A DNA stretch of 63,681 nucleotides from Chloroflexota bacterium (GTDB lineage: Bacteria > Chloroflexota > UBA4733), in assembly GCA_023381895.1 (NCBI GenBank), contig JAMCTA010000071.1, forward strand, positions 1-63,681, given 5' to 3'. Shown piece by piece: positions 17,855 to 26,443 of this stretch. The notes beneath the pieces are model-generated. The model did not search any database and was not told the DNA's origin. It saw only the letters and a list, made by a program, of their open reading frames with translations. The stretch's first letter is position 1, and the number at the start of each line of letters is the position of its first letter. The position numbers and the translations under genes were made by a program.

Positions 17855-18859
17855 TCAGTGGCAGCCCGGAGACAGCCCAGGAGAAGTAGCTGGTTTGTTG
17901 CGATGTCTTTCAGGATGTGACGCCCTGAAAGACTCCAGAGCTGGTGCGATCACTGCGCGTGTTGCTTCCACGTCGCGCGCCATCTGTTGGAGGAGTGCGT
18001 CGACGCTCTCAAAACGAACCTCATCGCGGAGACGCGCCGCGAAATCGAGCGTCGACCGGTACCCATACAAGTCTCCTGAGAAATCGAGCAAGTAAGCCTC
18101 GACGCGCTCATCAGCGCCTTCAAACTGCGGGCGAATACCGACACTCACGGCAGCAGTGAAAGCGCCTTCTCTTACCCAAGCAACAGCAGCGTAGATACCG
18201 CGAGCCGGGATGATCTTGGCTGGGTCGGGAGCGAGATTGGCGGTCGGATAGCCAAGGATTCGTCCACGCTGGTCTCCGTGTACCACAACCCCACCGAGTC
18301 GGTACGGTCTGCCCATCAGCGTTGTGGCAGCATCAACCTGCCCTTCACGAAGCAGTCGACGCAGTGCATTGCTCGAGACGTCGCTGCCGTTCTCACCGAT
18401 CCGGGGCACCACCACGGCAGTGAAGCCGAGCCTGTTGCCGAGCTTCTCGAGCAAAGCCACATCGCCTGATCGCTGACGTCCGAAGCGAAAGTCCTGTCCC
18501 ACCCATAGCTCTCGCAAGGGCACACTCCGCACCAGGCTGGTAACAAACTCTGTCGGATCCTGACGCGCAAAATCCAGAGTGAAAGGCACCACCAAAGCCA
18601 CATCGAAGCCACAGCTCTCGAGAAGAGCGAGACGTTCCTCGATCGTGGTGAGATAACCGAGGAAGCGCTGACCAGGAAGAACTGTCCGGGGATGTGGCCA
18701 GAAGGTAATCGCCATCGCCCGCCATCTCGAGCGTCGGGCCGATGCCACCACCTCCCGCGCGACGAACTGGTGTCCTCGATGAACACCATCAAAGTTACCG
18801 ATTGTCGCAGCAAAAGGGGGACCAGAAGGGATCTGGTCCCCCAGCCACACCGTGTGCAC
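17855..18859 (-). CDS. ribF: Bifunctional riboflavin kinase/FAD synthetase
   Basis: Makes FMN from riboflavin and then FAD. The N-terminal adenylyltransferase half shows ATIGNFDGVHRGHQ (nucleotidyltransferase H-x-G-H), FWPHPR, and the GQDFRFGRQRSGD loop. The C-terminal riboflavin kinase half starts near GRPYRLGG and holds GYPTANL and a trailing FLRDE-like RLRDEVRFES. The length of 334 residues is normal, with an extra tail of about 20 residues. The GTG start lies six bases after the aminotransferase stop, so the two are probably one transcript. No FMN riboswitch was seen. Confidence 0.93.
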   Translation of the reverse strand: MHTVWLGDQIPSGPPFAATIGNFDGVHRGHQFVAREVVASARRSRWRAMAITFWPHPRTVLPGQRFLGYLTTIEERLALLESCGFDVALVVPFTLDFARQDPTEFVTSLVRSVPLRELWVGQDFRFGRQRSGDVALLEKLGNRLGFTAVVVPRIGENGSDVSSNALRRLLREGQVDAATTLMGRPYRLGGVVVHGDQRGRILGYPTANLAPDPAKIIPARGIYAAVAWVREGAFTAAVSVGIRPQFEGADERVEAYLLDFSGDLYGYRSTLDFAARLRDEVRFESVDALLQQMARDVEATRAVIAPALESFRASHPERHRNKPATSPGLSPGCH

Positions 18860-18865
18860 AGCTCG

Positions 18866-19960
18866 TCAGCGAGATGCGGCGGGCACGGCAGCTGCCTTTG
18901 GCAGCGCGGCACGCAACGCGGCGAAAACGCCGTCTAAATCGGCACGGTTCACCCAACCCAGGTGACCCACCCGGATGATCTTTCCAGACAGGCTCTGCTG
19001 ACCACCTGAGATCACCACGCCGTGCTCTTCGCGAACAAGCTTCACGAGTTTCTTGCCATCCACGCCCGCAGGCAGCCACGCGGCCGTCACGACGGCAGAG
19101 GTGTGCTCAGAATCACCCATCACCGCGAAGCCAAGCGCCGTGAGCTGCTCCCGTGTAAAAGCAGCCAGTTCACGATGTCGGGCAAATACCCGCTCCATGC
19201 CTTCTTCATCCATGAGGCGGATGGCACGCTCCAGCGCAAACAACACAGACACCGCTGGTGTCGTGTACGTTTGACCATTCTGGGCGTACTGCCGCGCCTT
19301 GGCGAAATCCCAGTAGAAACGGGGGCAAGTCGCCGTCTCTGCTGCCTTCAGCGCCCGCGGGCTAACCGAAACCATGACGACACCCGGAGGCGACATCCAG
19401 GCCTTCTGTGAACCCGTGACGGCGACATCGATGCCCCAGCCATCCTGGTCGAACGGCAGCGCGCCAATGGAGCTGACGCCATCTACGAGAAGAAGAGCCC
19501 GGCCATTCACGGCCTTGGCAATAGCGGCGATGTCGTTCGTCACGCCCGTGGATGTCTCATTGTGCGTCACGAGCACCCCCTTCACCTCAGGATGCTCATC
19601 GAGTAGGCGCGCCACTTCTGCAGGGTCCGCAGCTCGACCAAACTCCACCGCATACTTGATGACATCAAGGCCGAAGGCCTTGGCGATGCTAGCGAACCGC
19701 TCGCCGAAAACGCCGATGGAGATCGCGAGAATCGGATCTCCGGGCGAGAAACAGTTCACCACGGCCGCCTCGAGACCACCGGTACCGGAGCCGGGAAACA
19801 CATACACGTCACTCGTGGTCTTGAACCATCGCTGCAGGCCGCTCGTGATGGTGCGGAGGAGGGAGGAGAACTCGGGACCACGGTGATCGATCATCTCTCG
19901 ACTGCCCGCCTCAAGGATGGTTGGAGGCACTGGAGTGGGGCCGGGAATCCGCAAGTTCAT
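18866..19960 (-). CDS. Class V aminotransferase (alanine-glyoxylate / serine-pyruvate type)
   Basis: A PLP enzyme of the alanine-glyoxylate aminotransferase family. It starts LRIPGPTPVPP, has the phosphate-binding FPGSGTGGLEA, the LVDGVSSIGA strand with the PLP-contacting Asp, and the Schiff-base lysine in VTGSQKAWM (K186). The C-terminal domain ends with GGQQSLSGKIIRVGHLGW, as in the thermophile and cyanobacterial serine-pyruvate group. The 364-residue length is usual. GAGGAAC precedes the ATG. It may link serine or alanine with glyoxylate or hydroxypyruvate metabolism; the amino donor is not determined by sequence. Confidence 0.9.
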   Translation of the reverse strand: MNLRIPGPTPVPPTILEAGSREMIDHRGPEFSSLLRTITSGLQRWFKTTSDVYVFPGSGTGGLEAAVVNCFSPGDPILAISIGVFGERFASIAKAFGLDVIKYAVEFGRAADPAEVARLLDEHPEVKGVLVTHNETSTGVTNDIAAIAKAVNGRALLLVDGVSSIGALPFDQDGWGIDVAVTGSQKAWMSPPGVVMVSVSPRALKAAETATCPRFYWDFAKARQYAQNGQTYTTPAVSVLFALERAIRLMDEEGMERVFARHRELAAFTREQLTALGFAVMGDSEHTSAVVTAAWLPAGVDGKKLVKLVREEHGVVISGGQQSLSGKIIRVGHLGWVNRADLDGVFAALRAALPKAAAVPAASR

Positions 19961-20054
19961 CGTGGAAAGTTCCTCATCTCAAATGACGACTACAGTATGG
20001 CAGTATACCGCGGTACATTTTTCCGACACTGCGCACAAAAGGGCAAGGCACCAC

Positions 20055-20579
20055 ATGGAGATTCGCGTGATCCGGAGTGAGAAGCGCCACAGCACAGTGA
20101 GCGCGCGCCTGGAACATCACGTCCTCGTAGTACGCATCCCAGCAGCCTGTACCACAACTGAGGAAGCACTGTATGTCGACCGCATGCGCGCCCGCTTTGC
20201 ACAGTGTCAACTGTCCACCCAAAGCGATCTCGACCTCCAGAAGCGAGCAACCGAACTGAACACTGCCCTCTTTAGTGGAACGCTGCCTCCATTCACGATT
20301 CGCTACGTTGATAACCAGCGCTGGCGGTGGGGAAGCTGCACACCCGCGACAGGGGAGATTCGCCTTACCAGAGAGCTCACTGAACTCCCCCGCTGGGTGG
20401 CAGACTACGTCGTCGTGCATGAACTGGCACACCTCCTGCAGCCGATCCACAATAGGCAGTTCTGGAAACTGGCGTCGCGCTATGAGCTGGCAGAGCGAGC
20501 ACGCGGATATCTCCTCGCGATTCATGATCAGCGGCACGGCAGCGCCGGGACACCGCCAACCGGCAGCGACGCCGACTGA
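20055..20579 (+). CDS. YgjP-like zinc metallopeptidase (DUF45)
   Basis: A predicted metal-dependent peptidase of the YgjP/UTP-pyrophosphatase-associated DUF45 family. The zinc site VVVHELAHLLQPIHNRQFW carries H-E-x2-H plus the downstream His. Just before it is the family signature RWRWGSCTPATGEIRL. The ATG at 20055 gives 174 residues, shorter than the 230 typical of E. coli YgjP. An in-frame reading continues upstream, but it overlaps the divergent aminotransferase start and looks non-coding. AAGG precedes this ATG. Confidence 0.82.
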   Translation: MEIRVIRSEKRHSTVSARLEHHVLVVRIPAACTTTEEALYVDRMRARFAQCQLSTQSDLDLQKRATELNTALFSGTLPPFTIRYVDNQRWRWGSCTPATGEIRLTRELTELPRWVADYVVVHELAHLLQPIHNRQFWKLASRYELAERARGYLLAIHDQRHGSAGTPPTGSDAD

Positions 20580-20607
20580 GCTTCTAATACTCCACTAACA
20601 AATCACT

Positions 20608-20630
20608 AGTTGACATGCTGGCACTCAACT
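20608..20630. promoter_or_regulatory. HAIR-like operator (predicted HspR binding site)
   Basis: The perfect inverted repeat AGTTGA-N11-TCAACT overlaps the -35 element and spacer of the lon promoter. HspR's known HAIR element is CTTGAGT-N7-ACTCAAG, which has its TTGA and TCAA cores exactly 11 bases apart, as here. The right half matches better (ACTCAAC, six of seven) than the left (GTTGACA). hspR is the last gene of the operon that starts here, which fits autoregulation. Confidence 0.65.
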
Positions 20631-20638
20631 TGGATACT
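20610..20638 (+). promoter_or_regulatory. Sigma-70-type promoter of the lon-grpE-dnaJ-hspR operon
   Basis: A perfect TTGACA at 20610-20615 is followed after 17 bases by GATACT at 20633-20638. Transcription would start near 20645, giving a leader of about 55 nt before the lon ATG. The predicted repressor site covers its -35 and spacer. Confidence 0.7.
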
Positions 20639-20700
20639 GCAATAAGCAGTAAGGTTGTGGCTTAGTCCACCTAGCCTCTGCTAGAGAGGTGAGATTTCTC

Positions 20701-23109
20701 ATGGCTTTGCCCGACACGTTCGAATCTATCGATCAAGATAAACTAGAACAGATCCCAGCGACGCTACCCGTAGTTCCTCTCCGAGGTACGGTGGCGTTTC
20801 CACGTATTCCGATGCCAATGCACGCCGGGCGGGAGGGGTCGCGACGTGCACTCGTTGAGGTGGCCGAGTCACAAGAGAAGCTAGTCCTTCTCATTGCTCA
20901 ACGCGAGCGCGAGAAAGACAAGGTCGGAGAAGGTGACCTCTACGAAGTGGGCACTGTAGCAAAGGTGTTGCAGCTCTACGCCGCTCCCGGCGGGCTCCTC
21001 AACTTCGTCATCCAAGGCTATGCTCGCGCGCGCATTCGATGGTTCAACCAGTTCGAGCCGTACATCTCTGCCACTATTGACATACTCGAAGAGCCTGGCG
21101 ATCGCACGCCAAACATCGAGGCGCTCCAGCGCGAGATTCAGTCGCTGATCCGCCGCTACGTCGAGCTCGAGGGTGCCGTCCCTGAGGAAGCCGCCCAATG
21201 GGCCGAGAAGATCGATGACCCAAATCTCCTCGCAGATCTTGTCGCGGCATTTCTTCCTGAGTTCACCGATGCTCAGAAGCAACAAGTGCTGGAAACCATG
21301 GCCCTGGAAGATCGCCTGCGCCTCGTCATAAAGCTGCTCAATGAGCAGATTGAGATCTTGAGCATCAAGGCCAAGATTCACGGCGAGATCAAACAGGGCA
21401 TGGAGAAGCAGCAACGCGAGTTCCTCCTGCGCGAACAGCTCAAGGCCATTCAACGGGAGCTCTCCGGGGATACGGAAGGCAGCGAGGCAGATCAGCTTCG
21501 CAAGCAAATTATCGAAGTGAACATGCCGGAAGAGGTTCGCAAGAAGGCGGAAAAGGAAGTCGCCCGCCTTGAAGGAATGCCGCAGGGATCACCAGAAACC
21601 GGCATGATTCGCACCTACATCGACACGCTTCTCGCCTTGCCATGGGCAAAGGAGACGGAAGACCGCCTCGATATCGAGGAAGCAGCGCGAGTGCTAGACG
21701 AGGAACACTACGGGCTGGGCAAGGTAAAGGATCGAATCCTCGAGCACCTCGCGGTCCGGAAGCTCAGCTCGCAACTACGCACACCCATCCTCTGCTTCGT
21801 TGGCCCGCCAGGGGTGGGCAAGACGAGCCTTGCCAAGTCGATCGCGCGGGCTCTCGGCCGCCAATCGGTACGTGTCTCGCTGGGCGGGGTGCACGATGAG
21901 GCCGAGATTCGCGGCCATCGCCGCACCTATATTGGCTCGATGCCGGGACGCATTATCCAGGGCATTCGCAACGCAGGCACGAGGAACCCCGTGTTCATTC
22001 TCGATGAGGTCGACAAGGTAGGAACAGACTTCCGGGGAGATCCTTCCTCAGCGTTGCTCGAAGTGCTCGATCCGGAACAGAATAAGGACTTCGCCGATCA
22101 CTACCTCGACGTTCCGTTTGACCTCTCCAAGGTCTTCTTCATCACCACCGCAAACGTCCTGGACACCATCCCGCCTGCCCTCCGCGACCGTATGGAGATC
22201 ATCCCGATCAGCGGCTACACTGAGGAGGAAAAAGTCGAGATTGGCTTGCGCCACCTGGCTCCCCGGCAACTCCGCGAGCACGGGCTTCAGCCCGATCAGC
22301 TCCAGTTCGCGCGAGACGGTCTCCAGGCGATGATTCGGGGTTATACGCGCGAAGCGGGAGTCCGCGGCTTGGACCGGCAGATCGCTACGATTGCTCGCAA
22401 AGTCGCCCGCCGGATCGCCAGCGGTGAGTCTCTCCAGCTGACCATCGATACCAAGATGGTCGGAGAATTTCTCGGTGCCGTCAAGTTCAGCGACAGCTTG
22501 AAAGAGGAAGCTGACGAAGTCGGCTTGGTCACTGGCCTCGCCTGGACGGAGACCGGAGGCGAGGTCCTCACGGTTGAAGCAACGGTGATGGAGGGTGGCC
22601 AGGACGGCCAGCTCAGCTTGACGCTGACGGGCCAGCTCGGAAACGTGATGCAAGAGTCGGCGCGCACGGCGCTAAGCTTCGTTCGATCGCACGCCCGTGA
22701 CTTCAGCATCAGTCCATCGCTGTTCGTAGGGCACTCTGTTCACCTGCACGTTCCTGCCGGTGCAATCCCGAAAGATGGTCCCTCGGCAGGCATCACGATG
22801 GCAGCAGCTTTAGCCTCCGCCCTGTCTGGCCGCCCCGTCAATCGCGAGGTCGCGATGACGGGCGAGGTAACACTCCGAGGGCGGGTGCTGCCGATCGGCG
22901 GCCTGAAAGAGAAGGTCCTAGCGGCACACCGCTATGGCGTCACGACGGTGCTTTTCCCGCGCCAGAATGAGCGGGATCTCGAGGAGATTCCGAACGAGAT
23001 CCGCGCCGAGCTCAAGCTAATTCCAGTCGACCGCATGGAGGAGGTGCTCAACCTCGCGCTGCATCAGGAGGTGGTGGAAAACCGGCTGCTCCTGAGCAAG
23101 GTGAGCTAG
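20701..23109 (+). CDS. lon: ATP-dependent protease La (Lon)
   Basis: Hexameric AAA+ protease that degrades damaged and regulatory proteins. In order it has the N-terminal LON substrate domain beginning [19 protein letters not shown], a coiled-coil linker, Walker [14 protein letters not shown], Walker [10 protein letters not shown], and the C-terminal protease with the Ser/Lys dyad ([12 protein letters not shown] and the [12 protein letters not shown] lysine). The ATG at 20701 (802 residues) is preferred to the GTG four codons upstream because AGAGGTGAG lies just ahead. It heads a heat-shock operon with grpE, dnaJ and hspR; a dnaK gene would be more usual in this position. Confidence 0.97.
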   Translation: MALPDTFESIDQDKLEQIPATLPVVPLRGTVAFPRIPMPMHAGREGSRRALVEVAESQEKLVLLIAQREREKDKVGEGDLYEVGTVAKVLQLYAAPGGLLNFVIQGYARARIRWFNQFEPYISATIDILEEPGDRTPNIEALQREIQSLIRRYVELEGAVPEEAAQWAEKIDDPNLLADLVAAFLPEFTDAQKQQVLETMALEDRLRLVIKLLNEQIEILSIKAKIHGEIKQGMEKQQREFLLREQLKAIQRELSGDTEGSEADQLRKQIIEVNMPEEVRKKAEKEVARLEGMPQGSPETGMIRTYIDTLLALPWAKETEDRLDIEEAARVLDEEHYGLGKVKDRILEHLAVRKLSSQLRTPILCFVGPPGVGKTSLAKSIARALGRQSVRVSLGGVHDEAEIRGHRRTYIGSMPGRIIQGIRNAGTRNPVFILDEVDKVGTDFRGDPSSALLEVLDPEQNKDFADHYLDVPFDLSKVFFITTANVLDTIPPALRDRMEIIPISGYTEEEKVEIGLRHLAPRQLREHGLQPDQLQFARDGLQAMIRGYTREAGVRGLDRQIATIARKVARRIASGESLQLTIDTKMVGEFLGAVKFSDSLKEEADEVGLVTGLAWTETGGEVLTVEATVMEGGQDGQLSLTLTGQLGNVMQESARTALSFVRSHARDFSISPSLFVGHSVHLHVPAGAIPKDGPSAGITMAAALASALSGRPVNREVAMTGEVTLRGRVLPIGGLKEKVLAAHRYGVTTVLFPRQNERDLEEIPNEIRAELKLIPVDRMEEVLNLALHQEVVENRLLLSKVS

Positions 23110-23114
23110 AACCT

Positions 23115-23174
23115 GAAGGATCACGGGAGAAAGCTGAGGGGGCGTGCGCACCTCTCAGCTCGGCGTGATCCTTC
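23115..23174 (+). other. Large two-part hairpin between lon and grpE
   Basis: An outer perfect 11-bp stem (GAAGGATCACG at 23115-23125, CGTGATCCTTC at 23164-23174) encloses a second 10-bp stem with one mismatch (AGCTGAGGGG / CCTCTCAGCT, 23132-23160) around a nine-base loop. No T run follows. It begins six bases after the lon stop and ends 30 bases before grpE. It is likely to be an RNA-processing, stability or partial-termination element within the operon. Confidence 0.65.
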
Positions 23175-23204
23175 CACGCCACGTACCGCAGAGAGGAAAG
23201 GGAG

Positions 23205-23780
23205 ATGACGCGAGGAACCGGTGAGTCTGCAGGACACTCTGGTGGGGTAGCCGAGCTGGAACGAGCCCTTGCAGAAGCGCGTGCCGAAGCAACCTGGCAC
23301 CGTGACCAATATCTGCGGTCACGCGCCGAAATGGATAACTACCGCAAGCGCCTTGAACAGCGGCTCGAAGGGCGCTTCCTCACCTACAAACGCGATCTCC
23401 TCCTGCGCCTTCTACCCGTGCTCGACAGCCTCGACCGCGCACTCACCCACTCCTCCACTTCGAGCACGCCACCTGAAAGTCTGCTTACGGGGCTGCGTCT
23501 CACCTACTGGCAATTCCAGCAAGTGCTGCTGGCTGAGGAGGTCAAGCCGATGACGACAATCGGACACCAGTTCGATCCGCATCGCCACGAAGCGATCGCA
23601 ACTGAGACCGGCTCGACCATCCCTGAAGGTACGATCGTGGCCGAAGCACAGCAAGGATACACACTGGGTGACGCCGTGTTGCGCCCGGCACGCGTGATCG
23701 TCGCCGCGCTGCCTGCGGCTTCTCCCTCAAGGGAGGCCCGATCAGAACCGTCGCAGGACGGTGAAGGAGGTTCACCCTAG
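23205..23780 (+). CDS. grpE: Nucleotide exchange factor GrpE
   Basis: Releases ADP from DnaK. The long N-terminal helix is visible (ELERALAEARAEATWHRDQY, then LRSRAEMDNYRKRLEQR, the family signature). It is followed by the four-helix region and the small beta domain that ends GHQFDPHRHEAIATE, GTIVAEAQQGYTLGDAVLRP and ARVIVA, all diagnostic. Length is 191 residues. The ATG at 23205 follows GAAAGGGAG. The stop TAG shares one base with the dnaJ start. Its partner DnaK is not encoded in this window. Confidence 0.95.
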   Translation: MTRGTGESAGHSGGVAELERALAEARAEATWHRDQYLRSRAEMDNYRKRLEQRLEGRFLTYKRDLLLRLLPVLDSLDRALTHSSTSSTPPESLLTGLRLTYWQFQQVLLAEEVKPMTTIGHQFDPHRHEAIATETGSTIPEGTIVAEAQQGYTLGDAVLRPARVIVAALPAASPSREARSEPSQDGEGGSP

Positions 23781-24778
23781 TGGAGTACCAAGACTACTAC
23801 AAGATCCTAGGAGTTTCACGCCAGGCGACCGACAAAGAAATTCGAGACGCATTCCGACGCCTCGCTCGCAAGTATCATCCGGACGTCAATCCCGGCAACA
23901 AGGCGGCGGAGGAGCAATTCAAGAAGATCAATGAAGCCTACACCGTGCTGTCCGACCCCGAGAAGCACCGGAAATACGACATGCTTGGCGCCAACTTTGA
24001 GCAGTTCAGTCGCAGCACCGGACGGACGGCGACATCCCCGACCGGGTCGCGCCGCAGCAATGTTCCATTCGACCGCGGCGACCTTGGCGGCTTTCGAACG
24101 TCAACCTCTGGCGGCCTAGGAGACTTCAGCGACTTCTTCGACATGCTGTTCAACGATGGTTCCAAACGGCGGACCACAACTCCTCAAGCAACCGCGACCG
24201 ACCAGCAGCTTGAGGTCACGTTGACCGAGGCATTCACCGGAGTCAAGCGACCATTCGAGGTAACCATTGCGCAGCCGTGTGCCCTCTGCAACGGTACGGG
24301 ACGCTACCGCGGTAGCGTGTGCTTTACCTGCAGTGGAACTGGACAGATGAAACAGACGCGCCGCGTCGAGGTGCAAGTTCCCGTCGGCGTGGCCGACGGA
24401 ACACGTCTTCAAGTACGCACCGACGCCGCATCGACTCCGCTCACCTTTGTCATGTCAGTACTCCCCGATCCAAACTTCGAACGGAAGGGCGATGATCTCT
24501 ACGTCGATGTTCCTGTGCCTCTGACCACCGCAGTGCTCGGTGGGGAAGTACCCGTGGCAAACCCTGCAGGCAAGCGCTTCCTTATCAAGATTCCCGCAGA
24601 GAGTGAGAATGGGAAACGAATTGTACTGCGCGGCCTGGGAATGCCCAAGGCCAGCGGCTCGGGATTCGGTGACCTCTATGCACGTATCCAGGTGGAGTTG
24701 CCACACCATCTCACCGCTCGAGAGCGGGAGATCTTCGAAGAGTTGAGGCGGCTGCGGTCTGCTGCCGGGACACGCTAG
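23780..24778 (+). CDS. dnaJ: DnaJ/CbpA-like Hsp40 co-chaperone with a reduced zinc centre
   Basis: J-domain protein that stimulates DnaK. Residues 4-70 are the J domain with YHPDVNPG (H33-P34-D35), then a Gly/Phe-rich linker. The cysteine-rich part contains only two C-x2-C-x-G-x-G repeats (C167/C170 and C181/C184) instead of the four of canonical DnaJ, so a single zinc could be bound. The C-terminal beta domains carry GVADGTRLQV and GDLYARIQVELP. It sits between classical DnaJ and the cysteine-free CbpA. The GTG start overlaps the grpE stop (TAGTG). hspR begins 13 bases after it. Confidence 0.92.
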   Translation: MEYQDYYKILGVSRQATDKEIRDAFRRLARKYHPDVNPGNKAAEEQFKKINEAYTVLSDPEKHRKYDMLGANFEQFSRSTGRTATSPTGSRRSNVPFDRGDLGGFRTSTSGGLGDFSDFFDMLFNDGSKRRTTTPQATATDQQLEVTLTEAFTGVKRPFEVTIAQPCALCNGTGRYRGSVCFTCSGTGQMKQTRRVEVQVPVGVADGTRLQVRTDAASTPLTFVMSVLPDPNFERKGDDLYVDVPVPLTTAVLGGEVPVANPAGKRFLIKIPAESENGKRIVLRGLGMPKASGSGFGDLYARIQVELPHHLTAREREIFEELRRLRSAAGTR

Positions 24779-24791
24779 GGCGGATACGGTC

Positions 24792-25211
24792 ATGGCAAAG
24801 CGTCTGTCTTCGCTATTGCGGTCGTCGGGTGACCATCTGAACGGCACGGGCAAGGGCGGCGATCACACGGGATGCTTCGTGATCTCTGTGGCGGCCGAGA
24901 TGCTTGGCGTTCACCCACAAACCCTGCGTCACTACGAACGCCTTGGACTCATTGCCCCAAATCGTACAGAGGGAAATATCCGCCTCTACTCCTCTGCGGA
25001 TATCGCGCGTTTGCGGCGCATCCAGCAACTGATGGACGATCTCGGCGTCAATCTCGCTGGGGTTGAAGTCATTCTCCATATGCACGATCAACTCGAGCAC
25101 GTCCGACTCGACTACGAGCAGCGCATCAAAGTGCTGCGTGAAGAGTGCGAAGCAGAAATCCAGCGACTCAAGGCAGCGCTGGACCGCGTGCTTCGCGAAC
25201 GCGAGCTCTAG
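24792..25211 (+). CDS. hspR: HspR, MerR-family heat-shock repressor
   Basis: Represses chaperone genes at normal temperature by binding HAIR elements. After about 33 N-terminal residues the winged helix-turn-helix starts: FVISVAAEMLGVHPQTLRHY, then ERLGLIAPNRTEGNIRLYS and the ADIARLRRIQQLMDDLGVNL segment with LAGVEVIL. These are nearly identical to the HspR signature and differ from other MerR regulators. A C-terminal coiled coil (residues 100-139) mediates dimerisation. It ends the lon-grpE-dnaJ operon, and a HAIR-like site lies in that operon's promoter, so a feedback loop is likely. The N-terminal extension may belong to a later start. Confidence 0.92.
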   Translation: MAKRLSSLLRSSGDHLNGTGKGGDHTGCFVISVAAEMLGVHPQTLRHYERLGLIAPNRTEGNIRLYSSADIARLRRIQQLMDDLGVNLAGVEVILHMHDQLEHVRLDYEQRIKVLREECEAEIQRLKAALDRVLREREL

Positions 25212-25214
25212 CGG

Positions 25215-25781
25215 CTAGCTTTCGCCAAACGGCTGGATGACTCGCCGCCGCGCCCAGTCCAGCACAGCGACATCGGGGAAACGAATGGCTCCCCATTCTT
25301 CGGGTGTGGGGCATCTTCGACCGTCAATCCAAGCGAGAAGAAGGCTCAGGACCAATCCATGCGAGACGATGCAGGCCACACCCTCCAGTGTCCGATGCGC
25401 CAAACGATCGATCTCGGCTTGTAGTCTGGCGCGCGCAACCACAGCCGGCTCACAGCCAGCGATGCCTTGGTCGGGATTCGCAAAGATACGTCTCACCCGA
25501 TCCCGGAAGGCTTCCTGTGCCGGTAGCCAGTCGCCTGCCGGCCGCCTCAGCTCTCCGAGCTGGGATCGCACGACCACCGGAAGACCGAGCTTCAAGCCAA
25601 AGGCGGTCGCGACCGCTTTGCGCTCGGCACTCGAAGCTAGTAAGGATGTGCGCTGCACCCATGGATGAAGGCGGAGCGGCTCGATCTCGCCTGAGCCGCT
25701 CGAGTCGAGCTCCCAAGATCGAGGGTCGACACTTGAGTCAACATAAACCGCTCCATGGCGAATAAGCACCACTATTCCCAC
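25215..25781 (-). CDS. Histidine phosphatase family protein (phosphoglycerate mutase-like)
   Basis: The phospho-accepting RHG motif is at the start (VVLIRHGAVY), with the second phosphate-binding region SSAERKAVATA near residue 50, and the second catalytic His in CIVSHGLVLSLLLA near residue 140. At 188 residues it is a short single-domain member, likely acting on a small phosphorylated metabolite or as a SixA/CobC-like phosphatase. It ends three bases from the convergent hspR stop. The following minus-strand gene begins upstream with only a five-base gap. Confidence 0.75.
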   Translation of the reverse strand: MGIVVLIRHGAVYVDSSVDPRSWELDSSGSGEIEPLRLHPWVQRTSLLASSAERKAVATAFGLKLGLPVVVRSQLGELRRPAGDWLPAQEAFRDRVRRIFANPDQGIAGCEPAVVARARLQAEIDRLAHRTLEGVACIVSHGLVLSLLLAWIDGRRCPTPEEWGAIRFPDVAVLDWARRRVIQPFGES

Positions 25782-25786
25782 AGCGG

Positions 25787-26389
25787 CTACTTACCCGCGC
25801 TCTCCTGCTCCTCTTCTTCCTTCAGCACGTAGCGATTCTCTTTAGGATCCCAACGCACGAGTGTCGGGTCGGTCAGGAACATGAGTTCATCCGGACACTT
25901 GATGGTGACGAAGCTATAGTTCATCATTGCCAGCCAGTAGTCGTACTCTTCTGAGCTCGATCCCTGGAACACTAGGCAGATCAGCCACTTGTCAGCGTAC
26001 AGTATGTAGGACTTGCGCTTGCGCGTAGCATCACCATCCTTGAAAGTGAAAACGCGCTCGAACTTCACCATATTGTTGATGATGTCATCCTTACGCTCTT
26101 CTACTTGGCACTCGGTCAACTGCTGAAGCCCCTCTTCGATGCCCTCACGCAAGACGTCCAGATCCTCAGCAATGACATGATGCTCCAGCTCTTCAATCCA
26201 GGAGGAAAGATAGGTCTCCGGGTCTTTTACCGGCTCCGGAACGTACATCACGCCATCTTTTCCCTCGAGGTCGAATCGTGTCCAGGTAGACGCGTAACGG
26301 AAGCTAAACCTACCCAGCTTATCCCAGTAGGTATCGACACCATAGAACCGTGGTGGCCGCCGCGAGGCGGCAGCCGTCTGCTCTGCCAT
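25787..26389 (-). CDS. Conserved hypothetical protein, PsbP/DUF1795-like in outline
   Basis: About 200 residues with no signal peptide and no membrane segment. After a short polar start there is FYGVDTYWDKLGRFSFRYAS, an alternation of short strands with aromatic residues, a long acidic helix region (EELEHHVIAEDLDVLREG), and an acidic C-terminal tail (LKEEEEQESAGK). The pattern recalls small beta-rich domains of the PsbP/DUF1795 type, but this is a guess. The ATG at 26389 is chosen over an in-frame upstream codon because AAAGAAG lies before it. It may be co-transcribed with the histidine phosphatase. Confidence 0.6.
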   Translation of the reverse strand: MAEQTAAASRRPPRFYGVDTYWDKLGRFSFRYASTWTRFDLEGKDGVMYVPEPVKDPETYLSSWIEELEHHVIAEDLDVLREGIEEGLQQLTECQVEERKDDIINNMVKFERVFTFKDGDATRKRKSYILYADKWLICLVFQGSSSEEYDYWLAMMNYSFVTIKCPDELMFLTDPTLVRWDPKENRYVLKEEEEQESAGK

Positions 26390-26443
26390 CTGTACTTCTT
26401 TCTGTGCTCTGTCCGTTCTGGACACCGTGGGAATGATCTCGGT

